A DNA stretch of 64,000 nucleotides from Adiantum capillus-veneris. Lineage: Eukaryota; Streptophyta; Polypodiopsida; Polypodiales; Pteridaceae. Under the pieces are notes generated by a model. It had not been told where the DNA came from. It ran no database searches and was given only the letters and a program-made list of their open reading frames with translations. Positions within the stretch are counted from its first letter, which is position 1. Each line of letters opens with the position of its first letter. The stretch is taken from the NCBI GenBank assembly GCA_014529385.2, contig CM043963.1, positions 76,739,412 through 76,803,411 on the forward strand, in the 5' to 3' direction. Both the position numbers and the translations under genes were made by a program. Shown one piece after another: positions 22,870-34,310 of the stretch.

Positions 22870-23362
22870 GTTGTTGTTGAGGAAGTCAACATCAACATTT
22901 TGCCTATGAGAATTGCTATCCACCTCCAAGGTAAGGGTAATTCTAAGGTTTCATGTGTAGCTCTTCTTGATAGGAGTGCAAAGGAGGGCTTAATGGCATA
23001 TCACACTTGGACTCTTCTTGGTAAGAAGCTTGCTTTTAATTTCACTACCAATTATGTGAAGACAAGGGATAAAACTTTTACAGAATGTATTGGAATTGTT
23101 ACTATTTCCTTGAGCATAAACTCTCACTCCAAAGATACAAGACTTTATGTCATGGCTGTAGGAATTCTACATGAAATAAGTGTTCCTTAGTCATCAATGG
23201 ATGTCTCAACATGAATGTTATAGAGTACCCACTAAGATTTTAATGTCCACCCCAGGTGACAAGGAGTTGAGCATTAGTGTACCACTAGTGCTAGAAGGTC
23301 AAGCATTAATGTCTGAAATGACAAATGCTGCAAAGTCTCAAGAGTGCAATGCACCACACTAG
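22870..23362 (+). pseudogene. Retropepsin-like (gypsy protease) fragment
   Basis: The frame reads VEEVNINILPMRIAIHL, then VALLDRSAKEGLMAYHTWTL, then LYVMAVGILHEISV, and after a frameshift near 23190 LSHQWMSQHECYRVP. This has the layout of a retroviral-type aspartic protease: LLDSGA-type active site with flap, then an LLGxxWM-type second motif. Here the active-site Ser-Gly-Ala is altered to Arg-Ser-Ala, so it is probably dead. It lies on the plus strand and abuts the leader of an opposite-strand chromovirus LTR. Confidence 0.5.
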
Positions 23363-23539
23363 TACTTACCGTGCTAAAGGAAAATCCAAAATGGAGGACA
23401 ATGTTGCCACAACAGTAGCAATGCCACAAGCAACAACCTGAACTCAACTACAAGGAACACTCAGAAAGGAGAAAAACTCCAATTCAATAGCGAGAAGAAG
23501 AACAAGGACACAACTAAGGAGTGGTCAAGCCAACCATTC

Positions 23540-23946
23540 TAACAATTTTTAGGTGTAATATTTTTAGGTGTACTTTGGCACTTTAAGCCCTAGTTGCTAC
23601 TCCTCTTTACCCCTTTAGAAAAAGCACTCAAGCTACTGTACCCGTCGCTCAAATACCAAATGTTAATTGCGAGGAATAGAAGAGAGGTTCCTTCAACACC
23701 AAAACAGCATCGTCTCCTGTGAAGCTTCTAATAGCTCAATAGTGGCTAGCCCCGTAGGACTCCACTATTAAGACCATAGCTCTTGACAGTGATGCCCCAT
23801 TATGTGCACGAAGGCAGGCACACTGCAAGGCTGAAAAATCCCTATTCTACTTATTCAATTGCAATTAATAATTACAATCATTTATAGCTAGCTTGAGAAC
23901 CTCCCTTCTTGAGCAAGAAAAGAGAAACCTTGCGCTCTAATACCAA
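23540..23946 (-). other. Leader and primer-binding site of a third chromovirus copy
   Basis: On the minus strand this matches, with divergence, the untranslated leader at 1200-1583 of the chromovirus. The primer site at 23934-23945 reads TGGTATTAGAGC, one mismatch from the tRNA-Met complement. No gag follows; the sequence breaks off near 23540 against other retroelement DNA. Confidence 0.72.
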
Positions 23947-25154
23947 TGTAACATTTAATGGCCTAGTAACTTGTGTGTAGCGGAAAATAGCATGATCATA
24001 GTGAGCATTTCATTAGAATAGTCTCCTAATGAGCATAACAAGATTGCTTAGGTGGAGAGAGCAACAAAAAGCATAACACCTAGTTAGATAGGCATGAACA
24101 ATACTTCAAAAGAGAGAGAAATTAAGCTATTGACAACAATTGAGGACCAGGTTTACATGGATCCGGTCCCCCATCCAAAAGGCTTTGTATTATAGGTTTT
24201 CCTCGTTGAGAGAGACATTTTACAATACAATTCTTTGTGTTCCTTCAATAACTCTCTAGTGCAATGAAGATGGAAGCTTCAAGCACTAACAAAAAACACT
24301 TATAAAACACAACATCAATTCCCTCACGATCTCAGACCCAAGACCTCACACACCTTTGAAGATGGTGAGAGCTAGGAGGGTATGAGAGTAGGTAGAGAGG
24401 AAGAAGTAGTAGTCTTACGAGAAAGAAGTACACCTCCTCACATAATCACTCATATTAGCATAGCATAGCTTAGAAATTAGCATGGTGGAGGAGATGAGCA
24501 TGCATTGAAGCTTTGCTCTTGGTTGGATTTGCATCACAAAGCCAGTAGTTGTTGGTGTAGGCCTCCCTTCTCACAAGCTTGGAGTAGGTGATAAGCTTTC
24601 CGTTAAAGCTTGAGAAGGAGAGAGAGAGAGTCTTCTTGCTTCACACATGAGATTGTGTGAGTGTGTGTGTTATAATGCCTTGCCAAAATCAGCCCCCTCT
24701 CTCTCTCTTGGTCGACCCCTCATGGAATTTACTCATGTTGACACCTCATTGGACCTCTCTAGGCTTAGCCAATAGGATTTAAGAAGCATAAGTGATAGCC
24801 TTTTGACATGTGTCCCCCTTTCCCCTTTTGTGAGAGCTTTAGGTAATTAATTAATGCAACTAAACTCTCATTGTACCCCTTTGTCTCCTAACCAATAATA
24901 ACCAGACAAGCCATTGGGCTGTTGAATGCTCATTGGACCCCTTGGGAGACTGTCCAATAGTCTTCTAAAGAGATTAATTCTTTTTGGTTATTTTTTAAAG
25001 TGTTTTTAAATAAATTAAACTAGATTTACTCTAGCCTAATTCTCATTGGTTCACCTCCATGGCCATCCAATAGGCTTTGAGTGCACCTTGTGGGCATCTG
25101 GGCTACGGAACTAACATGTGTCCTTCATTCCCTTTGTGTAAAGGAAGCTTGTGT

Positions 25155-25194
<40 letters not shown>

Positions 25195-25569
25195 CTCTCT
25201 CATCTCCTACTTACAGGGCTCGCCCCCTCCTAAGTAGGAGTCATTGAAGACTTTTTTTGTACACACACAAAGCATCCAATTTTTCTAAGCTTGACCATTG
25301 GACTCAACCTTTGAATTTGGGAACCTTAGCATTTTGGAAGTCTTAATGGGTTGAACCTTGGGGTCTTTAAAGCCCATTGTTGCACCTTGCTCTTGTGAAG
25401 ATCCCCCCCCCCTCGGCTTTGGATTCCTATTTTCCCTCCTTTGGATCCCTACTGTGGTCAGTCGCCAGCTTAACCAATATTCTAGCTTTTTCTCCCCTAA
25501 CACTTTCCCATATGATCAGTTTAACATGAGAAAATCATTTAGGAGAATTAGATATTAGTTATTATGACA
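23947..25569 (-). repeat. Diverged chromovirus LTR (about 1.62 kb)
   Basis: Begins TGTAACATTTAATGG next to the primer site and ends TTATTATGACA (25569), with the same overall plan as 1584-3220. That includes the outer block AACATGAGAAAATCATTT that is missing from the LTR ending at 10325. A (GT)n run lies at about 25148-25192. Its divergence from the other two LTRs suggests an older insertion or another subfamily. Only this 5' LTR and part of the leader remain. Confidence 0.78.
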
Positions 25570-26345
25570 CGATATGATATGATGTGAAGCATTGAAATTT
25601 TCTTTGGATTTCCTTACCTAAGTCAAATAGTCTCATAGCCTTACACGACTTGACTAAGTATTGATTTTATTGCCCTTACATGACTTGACTTACTTCGTAT
25701 TTGACTGTTTTGTAATGCCAACAAGATTCATGAACGGTCACCTTGTTAAAAGGGTGGGTTCATGACTTTGACTTTAAGAGCCATCTCCCAAAATTTCTTT
25801 CACTTTCTAGCTGTCTAAGGCAAGCCTTGGCAAAGAAGGGAGGTGATGACATAATTCAGTTTATAGTGTTAATTTTTTATTGTAAAGCCATAAATTTTTT
25901 GATTGTGATTTTTTCAAACCTTGATTTTCAAGGTGAAAAAATGGGCATTTTAATTATAAATTTTGATAAATACCTTAAGTTTTGACAAATCTTAGCTTTT
26001 ACATTAGTTTTTTCTTACCAAACAAGCCCAACAAATTGTTGTTTTCAAGCAATGAAAGGGGGTTAGAATATGTTTGACATTTGCGTGTAAAGCACGAAAC
26101 AATTGAAATCTTCTTTGGTATTTTGTTTGTAAATGGGTCCTTTCATTTATGCGTCTCTTATGGTCCTTGCTCCTTTTCATTGTTTTTTTAAAGAATGCCA
26201 ACATCTACATCTATACTATAAATGAAGCGGCTTAAATTTTCAAAGAAGGAGAGGACATCCACTTGTCACACTCTGGTTCATTTAAAAAAAGGACTTAAGA
26301 AACATCTATTTTGAGATGCAAAATTGAAGGATAGAAAATGAAAAG
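25570..26345. other. Spacer, no gene recognised
   Basis: AT-rich. The frames at 25743-25985 and 26004-26204 carry no motif. No repeat structure is seen. Confidence 0.5.
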
Positions 26346-27300
26346 GCTAAGTTATGAGTTCTGGTTCTGGAAAAAAGTAAAAAAACTAAGTACTCTATCT
26401 ATATTTATATTATTTATAGACTTTGCAAGGGTGTGGAGTTTCGCTCCAACCCTCAAGTTTGAAAGGTGACTACTTTTAAAACCACTTGAAGGGTGGCAGT
26501 TCTACTTTGCGTTTTGAAGGACACAAACTGCCTTTTCCTTTCTACACAAATACACACTTAGCCTTGAAATTTATACACCAGCTTTCATGCATCATAGTAT
26601 GTTGAACTAAAAATCTTACACTTGGTACCTCTATGTATCATTGTCTTTTTAGCCCCGAGAATGTGCACTTTTATCGGGTTGTAGCATTTTGAAAGCCACA
26701 AACCCCCTTTTCCTTTCTACACAAATGCACACTTAGCCTTGAAATTTATATGCGAGCTTTCACGCATCATAATATGTTGAATTAAAATCTTATACTTGGC
26801 ACCTCTATGTATCATTTCTTTTTGGTTCTGAAGAAAAGTAAAAAAACTAAGTACTCTATCTATATTTATATTATTTATAGACTTTGACAAGGGTATGGAG
26901 TTTCCCTCCAACCCTCAAATTTGAAAGGTGACTACTTTTAGAACCATTTGAAGCGTGGCAGTTCTACTTTGCATTTTGAAGGACACAAACTCCCCTTTCC
27001 TTTCTACACAAATACACACTTAGCCTTGAAATTTATACTCCAGCTTTCATGCATCATAGTATGTTGAACTAAAAATATTACACTTCGTACCTCTGTGTAT
27101 CATTGTCTTTTTGGTCCCGAGAATGTGCACATTTCTCGGGTTGTAGCATTTTAAAGGCCACAAACCCCCTTTTCCTTTCTACACAAATGCACACTTAGCC
27201 TTGAAATTTATATGCGAGCTTTCACGCATCATAGAATGTTGAACTAAAATCTTACACTTGGCACCTCTATGTATCATTGTCTTTTTGGCCCCGAGGATGT
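26346..27300. repeat. Nested tandem repeat (two units of ~461 bp)
   Basis: The block beginning AAGTACTCTATCTATATTT recurs at 26390 and 26851. Each unit itself holds two copies of a subrepeat of about 170 bp that starts CTTTTCCTTTCTACACAAAT and includes CTTAGCCTTGAAATTTAT. There are thus four subrepeats in all (near 26530, 26705, 26995, 27170). Copies differ by point changes. No coding potential is seen. Confidence 0.85.
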
Positions 27301-27405
27301 GCACATTGCACGTTGTAGCTTTGCACAAAGGGCCACAGTCGGATGGTCTTGGAGTCAAATTGGCACTACCGATACCTAATATGAAGCAACATGAGCGTGT
27401 TGAGG

Positions 27406-27406
<1 letters not shown>

Positions 27407-27469
<63 letters not shown>
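27407..27469. repeat. Compound (GT)n(GA)n microsatellite
   Basis: GT run to about 27448, then GA run. Confidence 0.95.
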
Positions 27470-27471
<2 letters not shown>

Positions 27472-27862
27472 GCAAATATGGCTTACCAAAAATAAATATT
27501 CCAATCGAATAAATTTTTAAGTAAATAGAGGAAAAATAAAATTCTTTTGAATTTTAGGTCAAAATTTAAAGAATTGATGATATTTGCACTAAAACTTGTA
27601 ATTTTTTGTCGATTTTCTTTAAGGTAAGCTTGGAATCTAACTGGAAATTTACAATTTTAGTGATAAAAATACACTAAACCTTGGTTTGCCTACGAACATT
27701 GGGAATCTTAAATAGCCCCAAAATGGAAGAACATGATAGCCGTAGAAAAGCCAAATGCCCAGTACATCCACGATCACTCTCTCACCATTCCGAGTACACG
27801 CTATGCCAAGCAAGGAGGGGCACACTTATTGAAAATTTGTTACACACTCGCATGGGACACAA

Positions 27863-27915
<53 letters not shown>

Positions 27916-28073
27916 GAGTCCTGGAGGCATCCATGCATCATTTTAAGGTTGACTCTACTTTTCCTTTTGAAGTCCATAAAGAAACTCTTGCCCTCACATT
28001 TGATGGGTGACTCTACACTAATTTTTATCTTTAAGAGCTTCAAGAAATTCGAGCACTCCATGTATCCACACAT

Positions 28074-28150
<77 letters not shown>

Positions 28151-28200
28151 TATTAATGTCTTCAAGAGGCCAAAATGACCTATGAGACCAAAAAGTTACA
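27470..28200. other. Spacer with two further (GT)n(GA)n repeats
   Basis: Compound repeats lie at 27864-27914 and 28077-28146, both GT then GA on the plus strand. The sequence between is AT-rich without a recognisable gene. Confidence 0.65.
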
Positions 28201-28387
28201 ATTGGTGAATCTGATACCATGTCTGAGTACGGAAATTACAAAGTTACAAAAAGAACTAACACTAAGACACTAAGACCCTTTCAGGGGGGTGTTTTGTGGG
28301 TTCATATGAAATCTCTCATCGATTGTTGTCAGATCTCATCAACCTCCTCCATGGTCAGTACTCTGGTTGGGCATCTTGCATGTAGAG

Positions 28388-29480
28388 CTAGAGTGATCTG
28401 TATCTTCTGTTGCAGCCTTTGTCAGTAGTGGGAGACCCCCCGAGGTCGTGGATGTCTGGATTTTCCAAGCTCAGTGGCTCAGTCAACAAGTGTACCTCTA
28501 GTATGATTAGGCTCGGAGATCTGCTATAATGACTGCTCGTTGGCTCTCCTTTGGCTAGTGTAAAGAAATCTGTGATTCGTCTCTGAGGCTGTCCTTCCCC
28601 TGATGTCCTCAGTAAGCTCTCCCTGAGTCTATGCATCTCTAATAGGGAAAATTTGAGACACCTCTGATCCTTGTATCTCATGACTCTAGAAAAAGGTCCG
28701 AACCCTTCTCTGAACAGGTAGTGGAAGTGGTTGCATATCTCATAGTATGTCGGACATTGACATGTGTAGTGCAGCTCTGTCTTTGGATCTAAGTTACATA
28801 GGCGACATATCATGGCTCCTGCCGGCACCCCTCGAAATCGGCCAGTCTCGATCTGGAGCTTATGTGAGGATGTGCGTATTTGTCCAATAGTGCATCTTAT
28901 CACATGAGATAAGTGTGTATCCATGTATGCAAGCCTAGTTACAAAGCCTTCCTTCGTGAGTTGGAGAAGATGCTCTTTGTAGAAGACCATCTTCGTGCCC
29001 AACTCTTGTGTCGGCTGTATCCATGTGCTCCTAGTATTTAGCTGAATTAGATCCTGACGTATGACTCTGGTGATCTATGTTCGCATGAGACACAGGGAGG
29101 GTGCATCTAGGGAGTATTGAAGCGGAGGTAATCTATCCATGTTGAGACCATGCGACTGAAACCATGCTATCATCTATCCATACCAACATGTTGTATCGCC
29201 TTGTAGAGCTAGTTGTCGAAATGACTCCAGGGCAAGCCGAGCGTATCTGTCCCCGGGGAGATCCCATAGACCGTGCATAAAGGATATTGATCTCATCGAT
29301 GCCTCCACCACGAGGGGGGGGGGGGGGGGGGGGGGGGGTAGCTCAGCTCGGATAATCTCATGTGGTACTGAGGCCTTAGCCCAAATCATCCGAGCGATCA
29401 TAGAGACCAAAGGCCTCTCCATACATCTCCATCCATCTATGTTTCCAGATCTCCCATGATGGTTTATGAGGGCCCCCATA
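28388..29480 (-). pseudogene. LINE ORF2 C-terminal region with CCHC finger
   Basis: A frame at 29002-28388 contains CRLCNLDPKTELHYTCQC, the C-x2-C-x(n)-H-x4-C finger found after RT in plant L1-like ORF2 proteins and thought to bind RNA. It is preceded by a helical region (KEHLLQLTKEGFVTRLAYMD). The upstream piece (29479-29174) ends in another frame, so the protein is broken between about 29170 and 29000. Confidence 0.75.
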
Positions 29481-30897
29481 CCTGAACTCCATAGAGCATA
29501 GCCGGAGTCACCAGAGTGTCAAAAAGCCAAAGCTTTGTTCGTGATTCCTAAAAATAAACCTACAAACACATCCTCTCCAGTCCGCCCAAAGCTGCATATG
29601 CTCTTGTCAGTCTAGTCTCTGATGCTCTCCTTAGTGGAAACACCGGTCCACCGAAGACTACCCCAAGATAAGTATATGCATTTGTGTACTCCATAGTCTC
29701 CTAACCATACATAAATGTGGGTATTAACCTCCTGACCCACTGTGATGTGGTTAAACACCATAACCTTGGTTTTTCCCAAAATGACAGGCAATCCACTGTC
29801 ACGAGAAAATTTATGCAGAGCATCCAAATGACGTTGCATCCCCTCTGGAGAGTCAAAAATCAACACAATATCATCAACCTATAGTAATAGCGGAATCCAT
29901 GTCCCTGCTAGTTGAGCCCCCTTGTCCCCCTGACGCTCTACCTAGTCCAAAAACTCATCCACATACATCCCAAAAAGAGTCGGGGATAGGGGGCATCCTT
30001 GCTTTACTCCAATAGTGGAGTGGACCATGTCAGACATTCCCTCAGTGGTGCATACCCGTCGCATCACTGTCATGTCCCCGGGGAGATCCCATAGACCGTG
30101 CATAAAGGATATTGATCTCGTCGATGCCTCCACCACGAGGGGGGGGGGGGGGGGGGGGGGTAGCTCAGCTCGGATAATCTCATGTGGTACTGAGTCCTTA
30201 GCCCAAATCATCCGAGCGATCATAGAGACCAAAGGCCTCTCCATACATCTCCATCCATCTATGTTTCCAGATCTCCCATGATGGTTTATGAGGGCCCCCA
30301 TACCTGAACTCCATAGAGCATAGCCGGAGTCACCAGAGTGTCAAAAAGCCAAAGCTTTGTTCGTGATTCCTAAAACTAAACCTACAAACACATCCTCTCC
30401 AGTCCGCCCAAAGCTGCATATGCTCTTGTCAGTCTAGTCTCTGATGCTCTCCTTAGTGGAAACACCGGTCCACCGAAGACTACCCCAAGATAAGTATATG
30501 CATTTGTGTACTCCATAGTCTCCTAACCATACATAAATGTGGGTATTAACCTCCTGACCCACTGTGATGTGGTTAAACACCATAACCTTGGTTTTTCCCA
30601 AAATGACAGGCAATCCACTGTCACGAGAAAATTTATGCAGAGCATCCAAATGACGTTGCATCCCCTCTGGAGAGTCAAAAATCAACACAATATCATCAAC
30701 CTATAGTAATAGCGGAATCCATATCCCTGCTAGTTGAGCCCCCTTGTCCCCCTGACGCTCTACCTAGTCCAAAAACTCATCCACATACATCCCAAAAAGA
30801 GTCGGGGATAGGGGGCATCCTTGCTTTACTCCAATAGTGGAGTGGACCATGTCAGACATTCCCTCAGTGGTGCATACCCGTCGCATCACTGTCATGT
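29251..30897 (-). repeat. Tandem duplication inside the LINE RT region
   Basis: 29251-30075 and 30076-30897 are near-identical direct repeats of about 822-825 bp. The first junction joins GTCATGT to CCCCGGGGAGATCC. Each unit holds a long run of G (25 at 29314-29338, 22 at 30139-30160), which accounts for the length difference. The duplication repeats the RT catalytic box and thumb and destroys the reading frame. Confidence 0.92.
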
Positions 30898-31160
30898 ATA
30901 GAGCCAGAATACCCCATATCAGCTCTGTAGGCACACCCATGCCGTGTAGCCTGTGTATAAGTCTGGCTCTCGGCATTGTGTCAAAAGCTTTACGGAAATC
31001 CAAAAAGCTACAATAGATCCTCTTGCCATGGTGTCTACCCTCCTCAATAATAGCTTCGAGTGTTAGAATCTGGTGTGTAGAAACCTCTCCTGAAACCTGC
31101 TTGCCCTGGTGCTCTTATGCCTTCTCGCTCTGCCCATCGACTCAGCTTTTGCTCAAGAAC
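29900..31160 (-). pseudogene. LINE reverse transcriptase
   Basis: On the minus strand: LEQKLSRWAEREGIRAPGQA, then LDFRKAFDTMPRARLIHRL, then GVKQGCPLSPTLFGMYVDEF, the standard RT blocks of L1-like elements. The catalytic box near 30705 reads LLL-stop-VDDIVLIFDS, so the Tyr of YxDD has become a TAG stop. The same stop is in the duplicated copy near 29885, so it predates the duplication. Several frameshifts are present. Confidence 0.82.
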
Positions 31161-31287
31161 GGAACCTAGCTAATGTGTGACCAACCATGATGGTGTGATA
31201 ATTCGTAGGAATCATGGGATCGACTTATAAATAGTTGATATAGATCCCGCTCTAGCTGAGATAGATGGGCCCTTTTCTTTTGTCGCA

Positions 31288-32429
31288 CTAGGCGGCGAAA
31301 GATAATCTGTGATTGTCTATGTGTGGTAATACCATGAGCACTTCCCTCTGTAATTTGATCCTCGTCTCTTTGCATTCCTCATCATACCAAGTGTTTTGGG
31401 GCATGCTCCCAGATCGTCTCTGTGTGGGTTGGCTGTGGGGGTATGCCTCTGATGCTGTATCATGGAGCGTCTCTGTCAGTATCTGAGTGAGTTCATCTTG
31501 TGGCCGTCCCGACTCCTGGGTGTATAGATGCCTGTATATCTCATCCATATACACAGAATCCGTCTCCCTCATGAAGGTATACCGAGTGTGTGTAGGGACC
31601 TCTCCTAATGGAGCTTTGCTGAACTGAATGGTTAGGGTGAAAGACACGATAGCATGATCAACTGCTACTCCGACTAGCCTAGTGCCCACCATGAAATCTT
31701 GAAAGAATGGAATGAGACCTGGCTGGGTCATAACATAATCCATTTTGCTGGCACCATGTCGGTGTGGAAAGCAAGTAAAACCTCCAACTGTCGAAAATCT
31801 TTGTAGGCCATTCACAATGACCAATCTGTCTGCAGTTCCCATATCTATCAAGGATCTCCATATTCATCGTATTCCTCATCTTGTGATAGTCTGGATAGAC
31901 CCATCTCTGTGACGTCGAGCTCCCTAAGCGTTGCTTCGGAAGTATCATAAAATATTTTCTAGTGGTGGGCAGTTCTAGCATTGAAATCCCCTAGTATGAT
32001 AATGTCACTATCCTTGGAAAACTCCCATATATCATTATCCAGAATATCAAAGGGGGATTGTCCTCTAGGTGATGCATATACTGACGTATTAGGAGGAAAG
32101 TAACAAATAGCTATGTAGAAGTATCTGCCCGTCTCTGTCTTGAGCCTCGCCCACATGTACCTAGCATGTTCATCCTTGCGTGCTATACATATCAGTGGCT
32201 GCAGTTCCTCCCTGAATAGAACTACCACTCCCCCTGAGCCCCGTCTTCGATGCTCCGATCTAGTCTCCTGTCTGCAGGCTGTCTCCCACCTATATCCGCT
32301 CACCTGTGGCATGGATTGTCTAGGTGCTTGATGTGTCTCAGAGTAGAAAATGATGTCTCTCCCCGTGAATCTATACTCAAAGGCCCCTATATCAAGGCAG
32401 AGTGACCCATTACAATTCCAGGTTTCCAT
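31288..32429 (-). pseudogene. LINE endonuclease (apurinic/apyrimidinic type)
   Basis: Starts at the ATG at 32429 (METWNCNGSLCLDIGAF). Endonuclease-family motifs include WNCNG, YSETHQAP, YFPPN and the catalytic LGDFNART. A TAG follows directly (31961-31959) where the sequence otherwise continues. A frameshift lies near 31855, and the next frame (31851-31288) has FPHRHGASKMDYVMTQ and VAVDHAIVSFTL, matching the conserved S/T-x-x-D and D-H end of the fold. The enzyme would nick target DNA to prime insertion. Confidence 0.85.
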
Positions 32430-32444
32430 CTTTAGCGTAGTCCC

Positions 32445-32446
<2 letters not shown>

Positions 32447-32535
<89 letters not shown>
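32447..32535. repeat. (GA)n microsatellite
   Basis: About 89 bp of GA directly upstream of the LINE endonuclease start on its coding strand (CT there). Confidence 0.95.
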
Positions 32536-32538
<3 letters not shown>

Positions 32539-32746
32539 CTTAGTGACAAAGGAACACAATAAGAGACCTCAAATATCTATCTACCAAGTTTTGAACTTAA
32601 GACCTAGCATTTAAGACGATAATGTTATAACCAATCTACCACACTCAAAGGTTATTACAGTTTCTTCTTCTTATTCATTGAGAGATCTCCCAAACAACTA
32701 GCAAATAAGTCTAAAACTCAAACTTTTTTGTGTGTGTATGAGCATG

Positions 32747-32748
<2 letters not shown>

Positions 32749-32815
<67 letters not shown>
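32749..32815. repeat. Compound (GT)n(GA)n microsatellite
   Basis: GT run to about 32788, then GA run. Confidence 0.95.
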
Positions 32816-32883
32816 ACAAGAAGCAAGGGGAGAGAGACATATAGAGAGAGAGGAAAGAAGGAAAAATAAGAGAATTTTTATAG

Positions 32884-33770
32884 TCATAAGAACAACCCAG
32901 TAGCCATTTGCTTAGTGTTCTTCAAAATAGGAAACATTCCCAGAGCTTTGACTTTATCAGGATCTGCTTCTATGCCATTCTCAGAAATGACATGGCTGAG
33001 GAACTTTATTCTTGGTTGAGCTAGATGGCACATTTTTGGATTTAATTGGTCCCTCGCATTCATCATATCTCTTAAAAGCCAGTTCCAACTTTGAACAATG
33101 AAGTAACCTATCACTATAGATGCAAAGTTATCTATAAAATCTTTGATAAACTCTCCCAAGAAAGGAGCTAAAACTCAATTTTGCCCGGTCCATTTGTGAG
33201 CCCAAATGGTAAAACCTTGTAGTAGAAACACCCCCAAGGAGTAATAAAGGTGGTCTTCTCCTAGTCTTCAGAAGCAATTCTTAGTTGAAAATAACCTGAG
33301 AATCCATCACATACACTATATCTCTTATTCCCTGTTAGAGTATCTAGTATTTCATCAATGAAGGGCAAAGGATAAGGATCCTTTTTTGTTGCCGCATTGA
33401 GTGGCTTGAAGTCTACGCATACCCTCCATCTACCATCTTTCTTGGGGGTTATAACCATATGACTTACCCACTCTACAGTGTCAACTTGATATATGAATCT
33501 AGCTTGTTCGCCTCTTCCAGTAGAGCTTGCATCTGTTCTACACCCATTCTCCGTAGATTTTTGTTTGATAGGTTGATCTCCATATTTGAGCTTGATATGC
33601 AAGTCCTCTCCTTTGAATCGGCCGATTTCCTCATAAGAGATAATAAAAAGATTTAGAAACTGGGAGGGCATAGCTGAATACTCTCCTTTTTCCCCTTTTG
33701 TCAAATCGAAATAGAGCATGTTCTCTATAATCTCTTGTTTAAGGCTCGGTTCCATCTTTTGTTGCATCAA
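32884..33770 (-). pseudogene. Reverse transcriptase of gypsy family 2
   Basis: The frame 33770-33261 contains WVSHMVITPKKDGRWRVCVD, PLNAATKKDPYPLPFIDEIL and SVCDGFSGYFQL. The RT then shifts frame and continues in 33159-32884 with GEFIKDFIDNF and FLSHVISENGIEADPDKVKA. The catalytic pair reads IDN here too. N-terminal to RT is an uncharacterised linker (KLKYGDQPIKQKS). Confidence 0.8.
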
Positions 33771-34021
33771 TTCTTCAATCTGATCATAAGATCTTGATGC
33801 TCCTTATCCTTCTCTACTTGATCTACATCCAAACTTCCTTCTCAGCTTCCTTCCTCAAGAAAAAGATAAGATATTTTTGCTCCATCCTCGCTTTTAGTAC
33901 TACTGTCAGAAGCAATTTCTGAGCTAGAGCTCTCAGTGGAGTCCTCTTCTTCGCTTTCATCCTCCTTTTCATCCTCATCTTCTAAATGCTTCTGGCTTTC
34001 CATAATATATTGTTTCTTTCC

Positions 34022-34310
34022 TCCTTTCTTATTGGAAAGGGTTATAATACCCTTCTCCCAATCATTTATAGCCCCAATAGTCCTTAGCCAAGGCCTCCCT
34101 AAGATAATAGGTTAAGCTCCGAAACCTATAGGCATTACATGAAAATTTACCAGGGCTTTAACATCGAATACTTCTATTTCTAGATCTTCCTTTCTTATTG
34201 GTCCAAGGGTTATAATACCCTTCTCCCAATCCTGCATAGCCCCAAGAGTCCTTAGCCAAGGCCTCCCTAAGATAATAGGGTAAGCTCTCAAACCGATAGG
34301 CATTAAATTT
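34022..34310 (-). repeat. Short tandem duplication within the protease region
   Basis: The block GGTTATAATACCCTTCTCCC with the following CCTTAGCCAAGGCCTCCCTAA stretch occurs at about 34039 and again about 174 bp later. The right copy is the one in frame with GRPWLRTLGAMQDWEKGI. Confidence 0.8.

Larger units (their letters stand above)
28200..32440 (-). mobile_element. L1-like LINE, decayed
   Basis: Minus-strand non-LTR retrotransposon. In order it has an endonuclease (from 32429), a linker, a reverse transcriptase (about 31160-29900) and a C-terminal CCHC zinc finger (near 28800). No ORF1 is visible; a 90-bp GA repeat lies directly upstream of the endonuclease start. RT is interrupted by a stop in the catalytic box and by an 0.82-kb direct duplication. 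The 3' end is not marked by an obvious poly(A). It is set near 28200, where LINE-like sequence ends. Confidence 0.85.

Noticed and set aside
28205-28220. Primer-binding site (minus-strand TGGTATCAGATTC)
   Set aside because: Resembles the tRNA-Met complement for ten bases, but there is no LTR boundary beside it and it lies at the LINE 3' end. Probably chance.
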